64,000 nucleotides of DNA from Mangifera indica (Eukaryota; Streptophyta; Magnoliopsida; Sapindales; Anacardiaceae), in NCBI RefSeq assembly GCF_011075055.1, contig NC_058140.1, positions 15,749,945-15,813,944 on the forward strand. Reading direction: 5' to 3'. Positions 23,943 to 36,453 of the stretch are shown piece by piece. How positions within the stretch are numbered: position 1 is the stretch's first letter; every line of letters begins with the position of its first letter. The notes beneath the pieces are model-generated. The model did not search any database. It was not told where the DNA came from and saw nothing but the letters and a program-made list of their open reading frames with translations. A program made the translations under genes and the position numbers.

Positions 23943-26788
23943 ATGGTTGGTACGTTCTATTATTCTTCCTAAATAATTTTTTGTTAAATCGATTTTTTGC
24001 TGTAATTTTTTGACTAAATATTGTTTTTTTCTGGGTTTAGGGACTCAATCGGAGAGAGATGACAAGGTCTCGTTGGAACTCAGTGAAGAGATTCTTCAAA
24101 GCATGGAAGTGGGCATGGCGTTCAGAGATTATGTAAGTATTTCCCAGTTCGTGATGTCGTTTTTCCGTCGTTTGGGTTTAATTTCAGTGGGGGGATTCTA
24201 ACTTGTAATTGTGATTATTAACAGATTGGGAGAATCAGCTCAATGGACTTTCATAAAACTTCAGGTTTCTTGGTGACTGCTAGTGATGATGAATCCATTC
24301 GTCTGTATGATGTTAGCACTGCTACGTAAGCTACTACTTTGGTTCTAAGATTTCAATGTGTTAGGTAGGTCATTTTATGATATTGGAGTGGTAATGTTTC
24401 TGGAAAGCCTTGTGTTTTTTTGGCTGGAAACGTCAAACTCTTAATCTAGTGATGCTATAATAATGACTAAAATGGCAATTGTTGATGAATTATTGACAAA
24501 TATGTTGATTATTACTCATATGGAGATGCATGTTATACTGAGATGTGTAATGCCACTAAAAGAGACTATTGTCCTGTAAGGTTATTGAGATTTTCTCTTG
24601 CTAATGTAGCAAGTTCCATATATATATATTTGATGTCTTTCGGAAAATTAAGTGTTTTGTAAAAGACGGTGAAGAGTAATGCTTCTGTTATGCAAGTATC
24701 TAAACGTACAATGTGAGAATTCTCCTATTGGGTGCTCCTTAAGACTACTTAAGGCTCTTATCGAAATGTGTTTGCTGAAAAACAATTAGAAATTGCTCTT
24801 TATTTTCATTTTAATGCTACAAAGTGATGTTTGATTAGCCAAAATTCTACAAAATAGATGCAGAATTGGTTTTGGTTATTTTTAAGTACTTTTGATCAAT
24901 GGGAAAAGCATCCTAACACAGCCATTGTTTTATTGGTTTTGGCATGTTTTGATGAGAGCTCTATTTGGTTTTCAGATGTTTGAAGACTATTAATAGCAAA
25001 AAGTATGGGGTGGATCTTGTTTGCTTCACTGCCCAGCCTACAACAGTAATATACTCATCAAAAAATGGTTGGGATGGTATGTTTATCAGAACATATGTGT
25101 TTATGTCTTAATTGGCTAGTCTGGAACACTTATTTAGATGGTCCATTTAATCAGAATCCTTGCGACTTCTTTCCTTGCATGACAACAAGTACTTGCGGTA
25201 TTTCAAAGGTCACCATGACAGGTCTGATTTCTCATATATGTAGCATGTCAATTACTTTAAAGTAACTTCTTCTGTTGAACATAATGTCAACTGATATTGT
25301 CTGGATATCTATTTTCATGCTTCTAGGGTTGTTTCACTTAGCTTGTGCTCCCGCAAAGAGTGCTTTATCTCAGGTTCTCTGGATCGAACAGTTTTGCTTT
25401 GGGATCAACGGGCTGAGAAGTGTCAGGTAGTTTTTGTGGCTCTGTTGTTACATTACTAAATTTATATTAATTTTCATTGAATTCATGATCTATCATTTGT
25501 ATATCAGGGTCTTTTACGCGTGCAAGGAAGGCCTGCTACAGCATATGATGATCAAGGGCTTGTCTTTGCTGTAGCTTTTGGAGGATACATAAGAATGTTT
25601 GATGCTCGAAAGTATGAGAAGGTTGAAAATTGATATATAAGAGCATTTGGGATGTTTAAGCATCTACTTTGTCTTCTAATAAAAAAGATTATTTTAGCTA
25701 GCGCTTGTATCTCACAGTTGAAATGTTTTCAGGGTCCTTTTGAAATCTTCTCTGTTGGTGGAGATGTATCAGATGCAAATGTTGTGCAGTTCAGCAATGA
25801 TGGGAGACTTATGCTTCTAACAACTATGGGTGGACATATTCATGTGCTTGATTCTTTCCGTGGCACACTTGTGAGTTCTTTTTATTCCTTTGGTACTTTA
25901 TGTATTTTGCTTCAATTCTCCCTTTATTTCATTGATGAAATCTGAAGTTGGTAGTCTGTTGCCAGAAATTTTGATTTATTTTGTTGGTTTCTGCTGTTTT
26001 AGTTGTCTACATACAATGTGAAGCCAGTTTCGAGCAATTCCACATTGGAGGCATCTTTCAGCCCTGAGGGAATGTTTGTTGTATCAGGTAGTATTTCTGT
26101 TCAATTTTTAGGAGACATTAATTGAAGATAATTTAGTTTGAATATTTCCTTCTAGGTTCCTTAATACTCTATAGTATGCTCATTGCACTTATACTATATT
26201 TAGTTCGCCCATAAATCCTTGCAGTCTTATTGGCGTTAAAAATCACACATGAATTGAAATGTGGAGCTGCACACATGTTATTATGGAGCTTTCTTATTAT
26301 ATTTATATTCAGGAGTCCTCTTTTAAACCCATCCTACCATTCCAAATCCAACCACAAGCATTAGAATGTCAAAATAAGATCATGGTAGACCAGAGGCACT
26401 TCCTTTTTAATATTACAACATCCACCCTACACTAAGCACGAACATAAATTGATTAGCTGCTGATTTATTTTTGTAAATCTGACTTTCTTGGTTTTCTCAG
26501 GTTCTGGTGATGGTAGTGTTTATGCATGGAGTGTGCGGAGTGGGAAAGAAGTATGATAAGACAATTCCTTGATTCTCTTGCCTCTTCAACTTAATTCTAT
26601 GCTACTGTCATTCGTAACATCTGTTCCTTTTGTTCCCCGCCCAGGTTGCAAGTTGGATGAGTACTGAAAATGAGCCTCCTGTCATAAAATGGGCGCCTGG
26701 AAATCTAATGTTTGCTACTGGTTCATCAGAGCTATCATTTTGGATTCCTGATTTATCTAAATTGGGAGCTTATGTTGGAAGGAAGTAA
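23943..26788 (+). CDS. WD40-repeat protein of the SWD2/WDR82 family (plant S2L type, COMPASS-like complex)
   Basis: Homologues are the SWD2 subunit of COMPASS-like histone H3K4 methyltransferase complexes (Arabidopsis APRF1/S2La and S2Lb), linked to flowering-time control. Eleven coding exons: 23943-23949, 24041-24132, 24225-24325, 24976-25076, 25155-25221, 25327-25426, 25508-25621, 25733-25870, 26003-26087, 26501-26550 and 26645-26788; 999 nt, 332 aa. WD40 blades are visible as LVTASDDESIRLYD, CFISGSLDRTVLLWD, VFAVAFGGYIRMFD, TMGGHIHVLD, VVSGSGDGSVYAWS and FATGSSELSFWI. The N-terminal LELSEEILQSMEVG is typical of the family. The first coding exon is only 7 nt (ATGGTTG). A donor at the end of the last exon offers a second C-terminus. 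A foldback transposon lies in the promoter region. Confidence 0.92.
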
Positions 26789-29352
26789 TATCAAGCATAA
26801 TTGGTGATAGTTAAATCGTACAACAGCCTGACAGACCTTGTATGTGTTCTCTTTTTTTGCAGAACTCTGTTGAGGTAACATGTGTACAGGAACTTCAGTA
26901 ATTGCTGAAAGAAGAATTTTTCTGTAGAATGCTATTATAAGTTCAACATTTAATGTAAGGAACATTTTACCATGTATCTTTTGATGTATGCATTTATGTA
27001 TTGTTAACTTTTTGGCATGAAAGCCCCTTATTTAGGTTTTCCAAGAATTATTTGAACTGTTATGTTACTAGTCCGATGGCATTACTAGAGTCACTGGATT
27101 GGTGTCATTAACCTAGTACTTTTTATTCTCTCCTTCTCCCTTTCTCTATTAGTTGAACTGTTGAATTTCAGAAATAAAGGGATGGACAAAATGTAGTTTT
27201 AAGCCTGTTGACTTAAATGAGGAGCAAACTGTAAATTTTGTAACTTGTAGGATCCCATAGTTTTGTAAAAAGTAAGGGTGCAAAAAATTTAACGTTTTGA
27301 TATACAATTTAGATTGATTTTAACTTAATGATCGGTAGTATGTCTTGTGTGGTTGGAAATGTATGGTGACACATAATCCTAAGGGTTGATCGGTTTCGAT
27401 TAATAAATGTTATCTTAATAATTTATTTTTTATTTTTTATATTAATATTATAGTAATTTGTATTGTTAATAGTGAGATGACAGATAATGTAGATGATAAT
27501 TTGATTATCGTTTTTAACATAATATTAAAAAGATTATTAAGGTATGATTGATTTTATTACAGTTATATTTTTATTTATTAGTTTTTTAAAATAAAAATAC
27601 CCTCATGTTTAATTGATATAATAAGTAATATAAAAAAATATTTTAAAATAATTATATTAACGAATATTTAAGTAAACTAATTTATTAGTATTTTTTATTA
27701 TTTTTAATCAAACATAATAATTATTTATACTTGTTTAATTTTATCAAATATAATAATTATTTATATTTAATATTTTTAATATTTTAATTTTTGTAATAAA
27801 ATATTATTACTCAAATCAAGAGGCAGCTAAAACTTATGGATTGATATATTGAGAATGTAATTTTGTTAAAAATAAAAGAAGTATACGTGTGCCACGTCTT
27901 CTTTTAATAGATTTCTGATTTTCAAATATAAAAACAGGATTTTATATTAATTTAAAAGTAAAATGTAATTAGTATAATTTTGTGATGTACTTGAAAGCCA
28001 AGCGAGAAAGAGGAAGCGTTCTTAAAGTCCCAAAGACTACCCATTTAATTTAATTTAATTTAATTTATCAACAAATTTAATTTACGTTTTGCAATAGATA
28101 TTAATTTTTAATATCACAACATGGGTGTAAATGAAAATTTTATCATAGAGAGATTGATGTTTTACCATTCGAAGGATAACTAATATTTGATCATATGAAA
28201 GGTAAATTGATATTTTTCTATATTCATATAGACTTATTTTTTTAAAAATTATTCTTACATTTAGTGATAAAATTTCTAATTACTTTAAGATTATATAATC
28301 GCAATTGTTAGTCGATCAAATTAAGAAAAAGAAATCAAATAAACAAAATCTTGACCACATCGGGGCTGAATCTCATTCATACCTGGCCACATAAAGATTT
28401 GCTAATACAAACCATTATTAAAATGTTATGTAAATTAAACAAAACTCCAAATATTCCCACATTATGATAATACATTATCATTTCTTCCATATAGGGCAAA
28501 ATCATCAGTTAGATTGTCAAATCAAAGTTGACATGTATATGTTGGGAACGAATGATGGCCTCTCTCACCAAATCATCAAAGTGGGATAGTAAGACAATCC
28601 TAAGTCGTAAACCACTCTTCTTACTATTATGTACAAGAAAACCCCTGAATAAATAATTGCACAAAAATATTCCTCCACAAACATAATTCAACAACAATAT
28701 GAATCTGAGTCATACTGCCAATGATTTCATGAAGCAAGGTGCCAACCAAATTGATTGTCTAAACAAGTTTGGTCTACCAAACACCAAATTTTTTTAACAA
28801 GAGTTATATTTCATTTTTTATTGAAGCAAACAAATAATGGGCATTGCATATGCCTTTTAAGCAGCTGCAAGGCACACCGACATAACCCTTCAGTTTTACA
28901 CTTTTTCAATATATCTAAATATTAAATACTTTTACACATGTAAATGAATATTGAGTTTATTTTTACAAAATGTGACCACCCCCAAAAAAATCTCATAATG
29001 GTGTTCTTCCTTTCTCTAACAACAAAGCAATTAAATTCATTAATATTTGTCGTTTGAATATAATCATCATAGATACTAAAAAAGCACAATACTTAATCTC
29101 ACCACAGGATATCTCCATATCCCAATCAGGGCCACCAATGGACCAAGTTTTCCGAATATCACATGACACTTAAGCCTGCAAGATGCCCACCATGAAAAAA
29201 TAATGTCAAGAGTATGCATGATGAATATTAAAGACTATATACGCCACTTGAGAAAGACAAGGAATAAAATCATAGCAATTGAGAATGAGGAAAACAGTGT
29301 AAATTGTCATAACCTGAAATAAAAGGAAATTGGTTTCTACAAGTAAAATGTG
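26786..29352. other. 3'UTR of the WD40 gene and AT-rich intergenic DNA
   Basis: 26,789-~27,000 is probable 3'UTR, containing an optional terminal exon after 26,869. The remainder is AT-rich with a short (TTTAA)n stretch at ~28,042-28,068. A minus-strand open frame at 28,509-28,697 has no recognisable domain and I do not call it. The right end (~29,100-29,352) is likely the 3'UTR of the small membrane protein gene. Confidence 0.5.
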
Positions 29353-31151
29353 TCAGTCCCGGAGGCCAAGTTCAACCTCAAGCTCATCATCCTCCTCAAA
29401 CAACTTCAAAAGACGAGCATATTGCTCTTCTCTTTTCTTCTTTTGCCATAGCTTGAAAAGGAAAAAAGAAAACAAACCCACTGCCACAACTGCAAGTAAG
29501 ACAATTAGTACCTTGGCCCCAGTTTTGCTACCGGAAGTAGCATGACTTTCAGCTTGGTTCCCCTGTTTTGAATTTGAAGTGTCATTGGCCAAGGCTGAAA
29601 AAATAACATAAAAAGGTTATCAGTAAAAATTCTTATCAGAAATTGTAATCTGACACCAATTCAGCTCAACATAGCAATGCTTATGATAGGCTTAAAGATT
29701 CCGAAAGTGGAGATCATGCTAGACATGAACTCAGTAAACAGAAATAAAGCACTGCTTCCATTCACTTCAGCCAGAAATCAGTGTTAATATAATGAACAGT
29801 AGCTACTACAAACAAAAGCCTGCACCTCAAGAAAATAGAATGGATGGAGTTGTGCAGCTCCATATGTTTGTATTTTCCCTAAACATCATCTAAATAAATT
29901 GCAGCTAAAATAAAGATAACCTGCTTATTAAGCATATAGTGCATTTATAAGAAGGTTTATCCTCAACTCTCAAGATTCAGACATGTGATGACTGTTGAAG
30001 TATCTGAAGGCAAACAGAACTATAGATGCATGCATACATCAAAGTATAAGAGGATCACACTCTGACTGCTTCATCCGCAGCAATTGCTTAGAGTAGGAAT
30101 TAATTTTAAAGCCTTATATAAACACTGTAATACCAGTCTTCTAAATAAAGTTGTTTGAGAACATTTCAGCACTAAAACCCTTTTGGTGCATCTAATAACA
30201 CTTTCTTTCGCCACATTTATCATGCATTAATCTGCATTGTAACGTGCAGCACTTCACGAAATAAGTTGATGTTATATGTAAAACAGGTTCAATTCATAAG
30301 ATTAAAGAAACTTCAATGAAAGTAGCCAAATCCCATGAACACGTCCCAGTGAAGCCACAACTCCCCATAACCATACCCCACATCAATTAATATTACATTA
30401 TCACGATTACCCCTAGCACCAGCCACACCACTAGCATCAGCTCCTCCACCATTACATACACTCAGCCCTTACCTCCTTTATTTTCATTTCAAATTTACAC
30501 TAGCAACTACGAAACCTGAACAAGACTGTATATGTTTATATCGAAAACTCAATACTGGCCTGTCGATAAAAACCTTTTTCTCAAACCAATTCAAACTCAA
30601 AAAGAAAAAAAAAGATCCCACTTCTACCTCCACCCATCACCCCTCAACTCTATTGGCACACCAACAACTATTACTGCTACCATCTCCACCAATACTGCCA
30701 CGTTCATCAAAAGCCACAGGCAATTTAGGAATCATGATATTCATTGCACCTTGAACGTGCTAAATCGATTGTATGCATTCTGATCCCTTCCAATTTCCAA
30801 ATTCTAAGCCAAATCTTACACTCAAATGACAAATATGTAAATTGCAGCCATCAAACAGTTCAATTCACATCAATGTCTAAACAAATTCATATTTAATCTC
30901 GATTTCCTATATTTTCCTAACAACACAAATTAATCAAATAAATAAAAGACAAAAATAACACCGGATTCGAGAAATTCAACGATTCAATATAAGCAAGTAA
31001 AGATATAATTTTTAGCTATGAAAACAACAATAAAAAGTTAATTTTTTTATAAATAAATTGGAAATCGAGACGAACCGGAGAGGTATTGTATAGAAATGGA
31101 GAAGAATAACAGTAGAGAATGCAAGGATGTTCGTCTCCTGATTTCACTCAT
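29353..31151 (-). CDS. Small single-pass (type I) membrane protein, function unknown
   Basis: Two exons, 31076-31151 and 29353-29594, give 318 nt (105 aa) with a 1.5 kb intron in phase 1. Residues ~1-27 form a signal peptide (basic start RRR, then a LLLFF core, small residues before ALAND). A short Ser/Asn/Gln-rich outside part follows, then one membrane helix of ~20 residues (KVLIVLLAVVAVGLFSFFLF). The inside part is a basic stretch (KLWQKKKREEQ) followed by an acidic tail (LFEEDDELEVELGLRD). The start was chosen because it gives a proper signal peptide and splices in frame. The family looks like conserved short plant membrane proteins of unknown role, but I cannot name it. The acidic LxxL-type tail could be a sorting or partner-binding signal; that is inference. 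Confidence 0.8.
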
Positions 31152-31154
31152 TGC

Positions 31155-32378
31155 AGGCTGTACGGGGAGATCGCTTGAGGCTCTGGTTTTTCGAAAGGTA
31201 AAATTCGAAACGCAAGGATGTTTGTCAATGTTCTGAACGCAATATTTAATACGACGTAGTTTCCAGAGTCTTATACTTCATTCTTCTTTTTTATTTATTG
31301 GTCAAAGAAAACAACGCTTGTTGCTTGAATTGTGAAATATTAAGATCCGAAAATAATATTTTGAAAAACAAAATATAATTTGAAGATACAAAATTACAAA
31401 TAACTTTAGTAAATAACATTTAATTTTTTCATAAATCAAAAATCATAATATAAATATGCGTGAAGCTATGATATAATATGTTGTATATAACATTAATTTT
31501 TTTTTTTTTTTTTAGAAATATTTCAACTAAATTAAATGTCTTGTATTAAAATATGGATTTAAAATATAATTTTAATTATGCTTTGGGAAATAATATTTAT
31601 TTGGGTCAATATGAAATACAAGCTTAGAATTAGGAGTGTTAAAAATATTCCTTATCAAAACCTTATAAACTGATAACCAAGCCAAAAACGTGAGCATGGG
31701 TAAGTCTCTTCGCTCTAGTTTACACAGTCCTATCTTCTTCATGGAATTTGCTTAAATTCATTATCTTTTGGTATAAACTTCAAGTTGAAGTGTCTTCTAG
31801 TTCTTATGGGTGGCCTGCCTTGTATGCATCAGTGCTCCGCGGGGCAGTTTTAAGGTTGATTTCCAAACCCAAATTTTGGTTCAGTTCAAAATTTTGTCAA
31901 ACCAATTCAGTTCCCTGCTTAGAATAATAAACACAAGTTTTTTGAAGATGGATTTAACAAGAAAGGAATTGCAAAAGCAGGGGATTGATTCATAAGGAGG
32001 TGGTTTGTATGAGTGAAGATGTTTAAGAAGGGGTTTCGAAGTAAGCTTTTAAAAAACTTCAATCTCTAAAAAGTCGATAAATTGGTAATGTTAATTTTTA
32101 TTTTTTTTAACTTACTAAACTAAGAAGCAATATAAAAACCAAATTTAAATCTAGAATAGAACTCGTTGGCACTTGGGTTAATAAGCTATACCAAATGATG
32201 CAAATTGAAAGTAGAGCAACAGCAAAGGGTGGAATAATCAATAATACCAATGACTATCTACTGCATAAAACCTCGATTAGAGCATCTCATCATACATGAA
32301 ATCCATTCTGTATCTAAAGATAGTAGCATAGTCTAAATCCACATAACACCAACATAAATGGCCGGCTAGGATGAATCT
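31155..32378. other. Intergenic region between the small membrane protein gene and SmE
   Basis: Contains the promoter of the minus-strand small membrane protein gene (just right of 31,151) and, at its right end, the 3'UTR of SmE. No other gene is supported; a plus-strand frame at 31,810-31,995 has no recognisable features. A poly(T) run lies at ~31,498-31,515. Confidence 0.5.
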
Positions 32379-35249
32379 TCACTTCCCTCTGCAATTTCGA
32401 AGAAAAAATTCATTAATATGCGAGTGATGACAAGTGAAAGTTGTTTCAGTTTTACTTACGTGCTCATCATCAGAGTTATGTTGTCTCCTTTGAGAAGAAT
32501 CCTTCCTGCAAAAGGAAAAAAAAAAAGAATTTAGGGGATGGACATGGGATTAGAGGGTTAAAGAAAAAAAGTGAGAAAATAATTTACCTAATGACTTTCT
32601 GGTCTTCTTCTTGATGTGGACTTCTTCAGCATCATCCAGAACCAAATTCATGTACTCATCAAAACCCTGTAAAACCAAAATGAATAAGAAAAACTGAATT
32701 ACATTTTGACTGAACTGAGAATCTAATTAATGCTTACAACGAAGAAATTTTTAAAAAATAAAATCAAGTGTAATAACCTATTTTACTTGTTTTAGATAAC
32801 AAAGGTTTAAAGCATGATACATACTGCGATGAAAGCAAAAATAAATACAACAAAAGACTACCAACAGGTTGAATTGGATGGATATATATAAATTTCTTAT
32901 TTTAGACATGTTCATCGCTAAAACACTTGGAATACTGCTAAAGGGAAAGACGAGCAGTCCCAAATATGCGTTTGAAAAATCTCAAGTCTCATATTTTGTT
33001 CACTAGAAATGTATTTTAAACTATTATATATTTGAAAGCCAAATATCACTAATTCCCAGAAGTGTATTTTAAGGGTTATTTTACTTAAAAGTGTTCCTTT
33101 CCTACAAGTTATATGGTTATATGTGATTCAGGCCCCTTAAAAACCTTGGTTCAAGTTAAACGCACAACGAGATGCCATCTCTTATGAGCTAAGGAAAAGA
33201 ATGTTAACAAAGAGACAAGATAAGACGAGATAATATAAATTTGGCTGAATGGCTCATTACTAATTAAGAAACTACATTCCTATCATGTCCTTGTCCCTGC
33301 ATCAACAAATTGCTCTGACTGTAAGTTGAAGATTATCTTATGAAAAAACTATGACAAGGATGGCTTACAGGTTATCATATCACAAGTCCAACTAGCCCCA
33401 CGGAAAAGATTCAAACAGGCAATGATGAATTTTTCCCAAGAAACATTTGTACCAGTGCAACTCAGAAACTCTACCACCTAAGTTTCAAGTAAAAAGGAGC
33501 AATGAAGCTCAACAGGTTGTGAATTTGACAGCTGAAATGTGAATAATCAATGCAAGGAAATGATATCCACTCTCATAAATGAATTTATTATCATTTAACG
33601 TTAGAGAAGTGAAGAAGATACAAGTAGTATAATCCATTCCTAGTTAGAGAGTCAGAAAGAAAATCACATGCCAAAATAAATGAGACAGTTGAAGAGTAGA
33701 ATGATATTTCTATTCGTTTGCCAATCAAAACACTCAACCTATATACTCATTAGTAGCAGACTGTGACAATGAGACATACTAAATTTATAGAAGGCAGAAT
33801 AACAGAATGCTTGTAAAGATACCATCAATACAAAAGCTGAGTTGTTTAAGAGTTAAGCATTATGAGGAGTTAGATCATAAAGGAACTGGTGCAAAAAAAT
33901 TGCAAAATTAGGTGCTAGTAAAGATGCATCTTTTAATTCTATTTCTTATTTGTGTTGCAGTGCTTTATTTTTCTTTTCAATTTTATATGTGGTAGTAATA
34001 ATGTTGCAAACTAGTACTATCAGAGCATAGACTTGATGAGAACCATAAACAGACGTGAACAAAAAGGATGAAGCACATCACCATAAAAAGCACGAGGTGA
34101 AAGATAAAAATGAAAAAGAAAAATCCAAAAATAAAACAAAAAGATAGGCTTACCACAGAAACAAATATATAAAGACAAGAATTTTACTATTTTATGGTTA
34201 TTATGAGAATTTCTCTATATCTAAAGACACTCTTAATCAGCAAAGTGGAGCACCTAAGCAACTTCCAAATCCAATCTTTGCACTTACTGACAAATAACAG
34301 GCACAAAATATTCAGATATACCTAACATAAACAATGTGATTAACAACCTATTACCAAAAAACTGCAAACTAACAAAGACCACATCACTTACGTCATCAGC
34401 CACTCCAAGAAAAGATAAACCACCAACTTCTTCAAGCGTACAATACAATTGGTAGACCACACTCCCCCTTATTATGAATTGTATTGATAGTAAAATATTT
34501 TCCAAATTCCCTAAAACTTAAAATAAGAAGACTAAAACAAAGTCTTTTTATATGTCCCAAGGGAAGAGAAGGAAAGGACATTTGTATTGCCTGACCAAAG
34601 ACATAATATACTTGGGATTATTACCTTATATTACACTAAGGAGAAAGAAAAAAAGATTTGTAATATCTTAGTTCCTCTATAAAACTTATAACTTTTCATT
34701 TGGACTTTTTGTTTACAAAATTTCACTTCAGGATTCACTGAGTTAGGCCCATTGTCACGCTCAATTTTTACATACCAACAGATAGGAGCAAAAAATTAGT
34801 AGGAAACCAACTATAAATCCAGCTATAACGTATCAAAATCTTACTAAGAACACTCCGAAATCTAAAATAAAAAAAATGAGAATTATACAGTAAACAAATT
34901 CTTTTAAAAAATATATATAACTTACAATGATTCGACCTTCAATCCTCAAATCCTTCTGCTCAAAAAGCCAAATTTGAATCCGAGCTTTCTGAATATATGC
35001 AAACAAAAAACAGCCAAAACAAGCTCCAAACTCATCAAATAAAAAAAAACCTTTAAGCAGATTCAGAATAGTAACTCACTTACGCTTTGAAGAAACCTGA
35101 AAATCAAGTTCTGCAAACAAAAGCCAAGAAAACTTATTAGAAAAAAGAAAAAGTTAGTCCACAAAGAGAAGTTACCGAAAGACAAAGAAATAGGAGAAAA
35201 AAGGTACAATGGGCTGAGTCATAATCCTCTGAACTTTGGTGCTCGCCAT
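32379..35249 (-). CDS. SmE: Small nuclear ribonucleoprotein E (SmE), spliceosome core
   Basis: SmE is one of the seven Sm proteins that form the ring on U1, U2, U4 and U5 snRNAs. Six exons in transcript order: 35208-35249, 35084-35110, 34926-34988, 32588-32666, 32460-32505, 32379-32388; 267 nt, 88 aa, the expected length. The protein begins [14 protein letters not shown] and continues NLIFRFLQS. The Sm1 motif follows ([20 protein letters not shown], with [13 protein letters not shown]), then a basic loop (KKKTRKSLG) and the Sm2 motif ([13 protein letters not shown]). It ends STGK. The last exon has only ten coding bases (T-G-K-stop). Introns are long for so small a gene (intron 3 is 2.26 kb). 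All splice sites are GT-AG and the frame is continuous. Confidence 0.96.
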
Positions 35250-35419
35250 TGTTGCTGTGTTGAGTTCCAAGAGAGTGTAGAGACGTTGAAGTTGAACCTA
35301 GCGAGACGGTCGAACTTTTTTATTGCAACACCAAAAAGGATCGATTTTTGCCCTTTAAGGTTAAGAGGTAAGAGATGGGCTCCATAGCCGGGGCAATAGT
35401 TGCCCGCATTTCGGGTCAC

Positions 35420-36453
35420 AGCGGCCCGTCTTATATTTGAATATTCGGTATAAAATTCAAATATATGTATGTATATATTTATTTTTTATTTTTTAGAATA
35501 AGTAATAAAATCATACAAATAATTAGCAGGTGAAAAGTCACATTTTCATTAAACTTTGAATGGAAAATAATCATTTGGCCTAATAAGTAAACAGTATTAT
35601 ATCAAATATATTTTCAATTATTGAAAAACAATCCAAAATATTTAAAATTTTTTGCATCACAAATTAAATTCTTAATTTTCCTGTTCCAATTTGGTGATAC
35701 AATTGTCTTTCTAATTATCCTCCTATCTAATTATATATTTTCTTTGTTTAGATATAAAAATCTTAAGTGGTTTTTAATTGAGATGATTTTAATTTTATTA
35801 TAATTTTAGAAATTTTAAAATAAAAATATTCTTATATTCAATTATAATAAAAAATAAATTTAACTTTTATTATAATTATTTTACATATTTATAGAATTTT
35901 AAGGATAAAAATATTTTTATATTCAATTAAAATTACGAGTTATTCAACTCACTGTCACAGGTTAACCTCATGACCAATACGCTATCAACACCACCTGCCA
36001 CCGCCCAACACCAGTTGTTGATTTCGTCACTGCCATCATGCTTATCCTTCTCGACCAGATATTGTTAAGCCCGCCAGCTAATTAATTTGTTGTAAGTTTT
36101 TATGTCTCCTAAAAGACATTTAAGTAAACTAATGGCTGGCTTAAATGAAACATGTCAATAAATATGGTAGCATAACTACACTACTAAATACTAAACAGTA
36201 AGTGCTCTCTCATCAATCCAATGACTATCTATAGATATCCAAGACAAATATAAAGATCTGACTCCCAAAACATTTCAAAACATAAATATGAAAAAATTGT
36301 ATTAAAATGATGTTCCAACTGATACTCAAAAATGTGACAGCAAACAAGTTAAAATATCATCACAGAATCACAAAATGCTACGAAACACGAGCATACTCTT
36401 GCGAAAAACTAAAATATAACCACCTCTTAGCTAGATAAGTATTTTCAGATTGA
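35420..36453. other. Intergenic region between SmE and eEF1B-gamma
   Basis: Holds the SmE promoter at the left (the gene reads leftward from 35,249) and the eEF1B-gamma 3'UTR at the right. 35,440-35,940 is A/T-rich low-complexity DNA; 35,945-36,080 is locally more GC-rich (CCACCTGCCACCGCC) without an open frame of note. Confidence 0.5.

Noticed and set aside
28509..28697. Minus-strand frame as a gene or retroelement remnant
   Set aside because: 62 codons, no recognisable motif and no neighbouring exons with matching splice sites.
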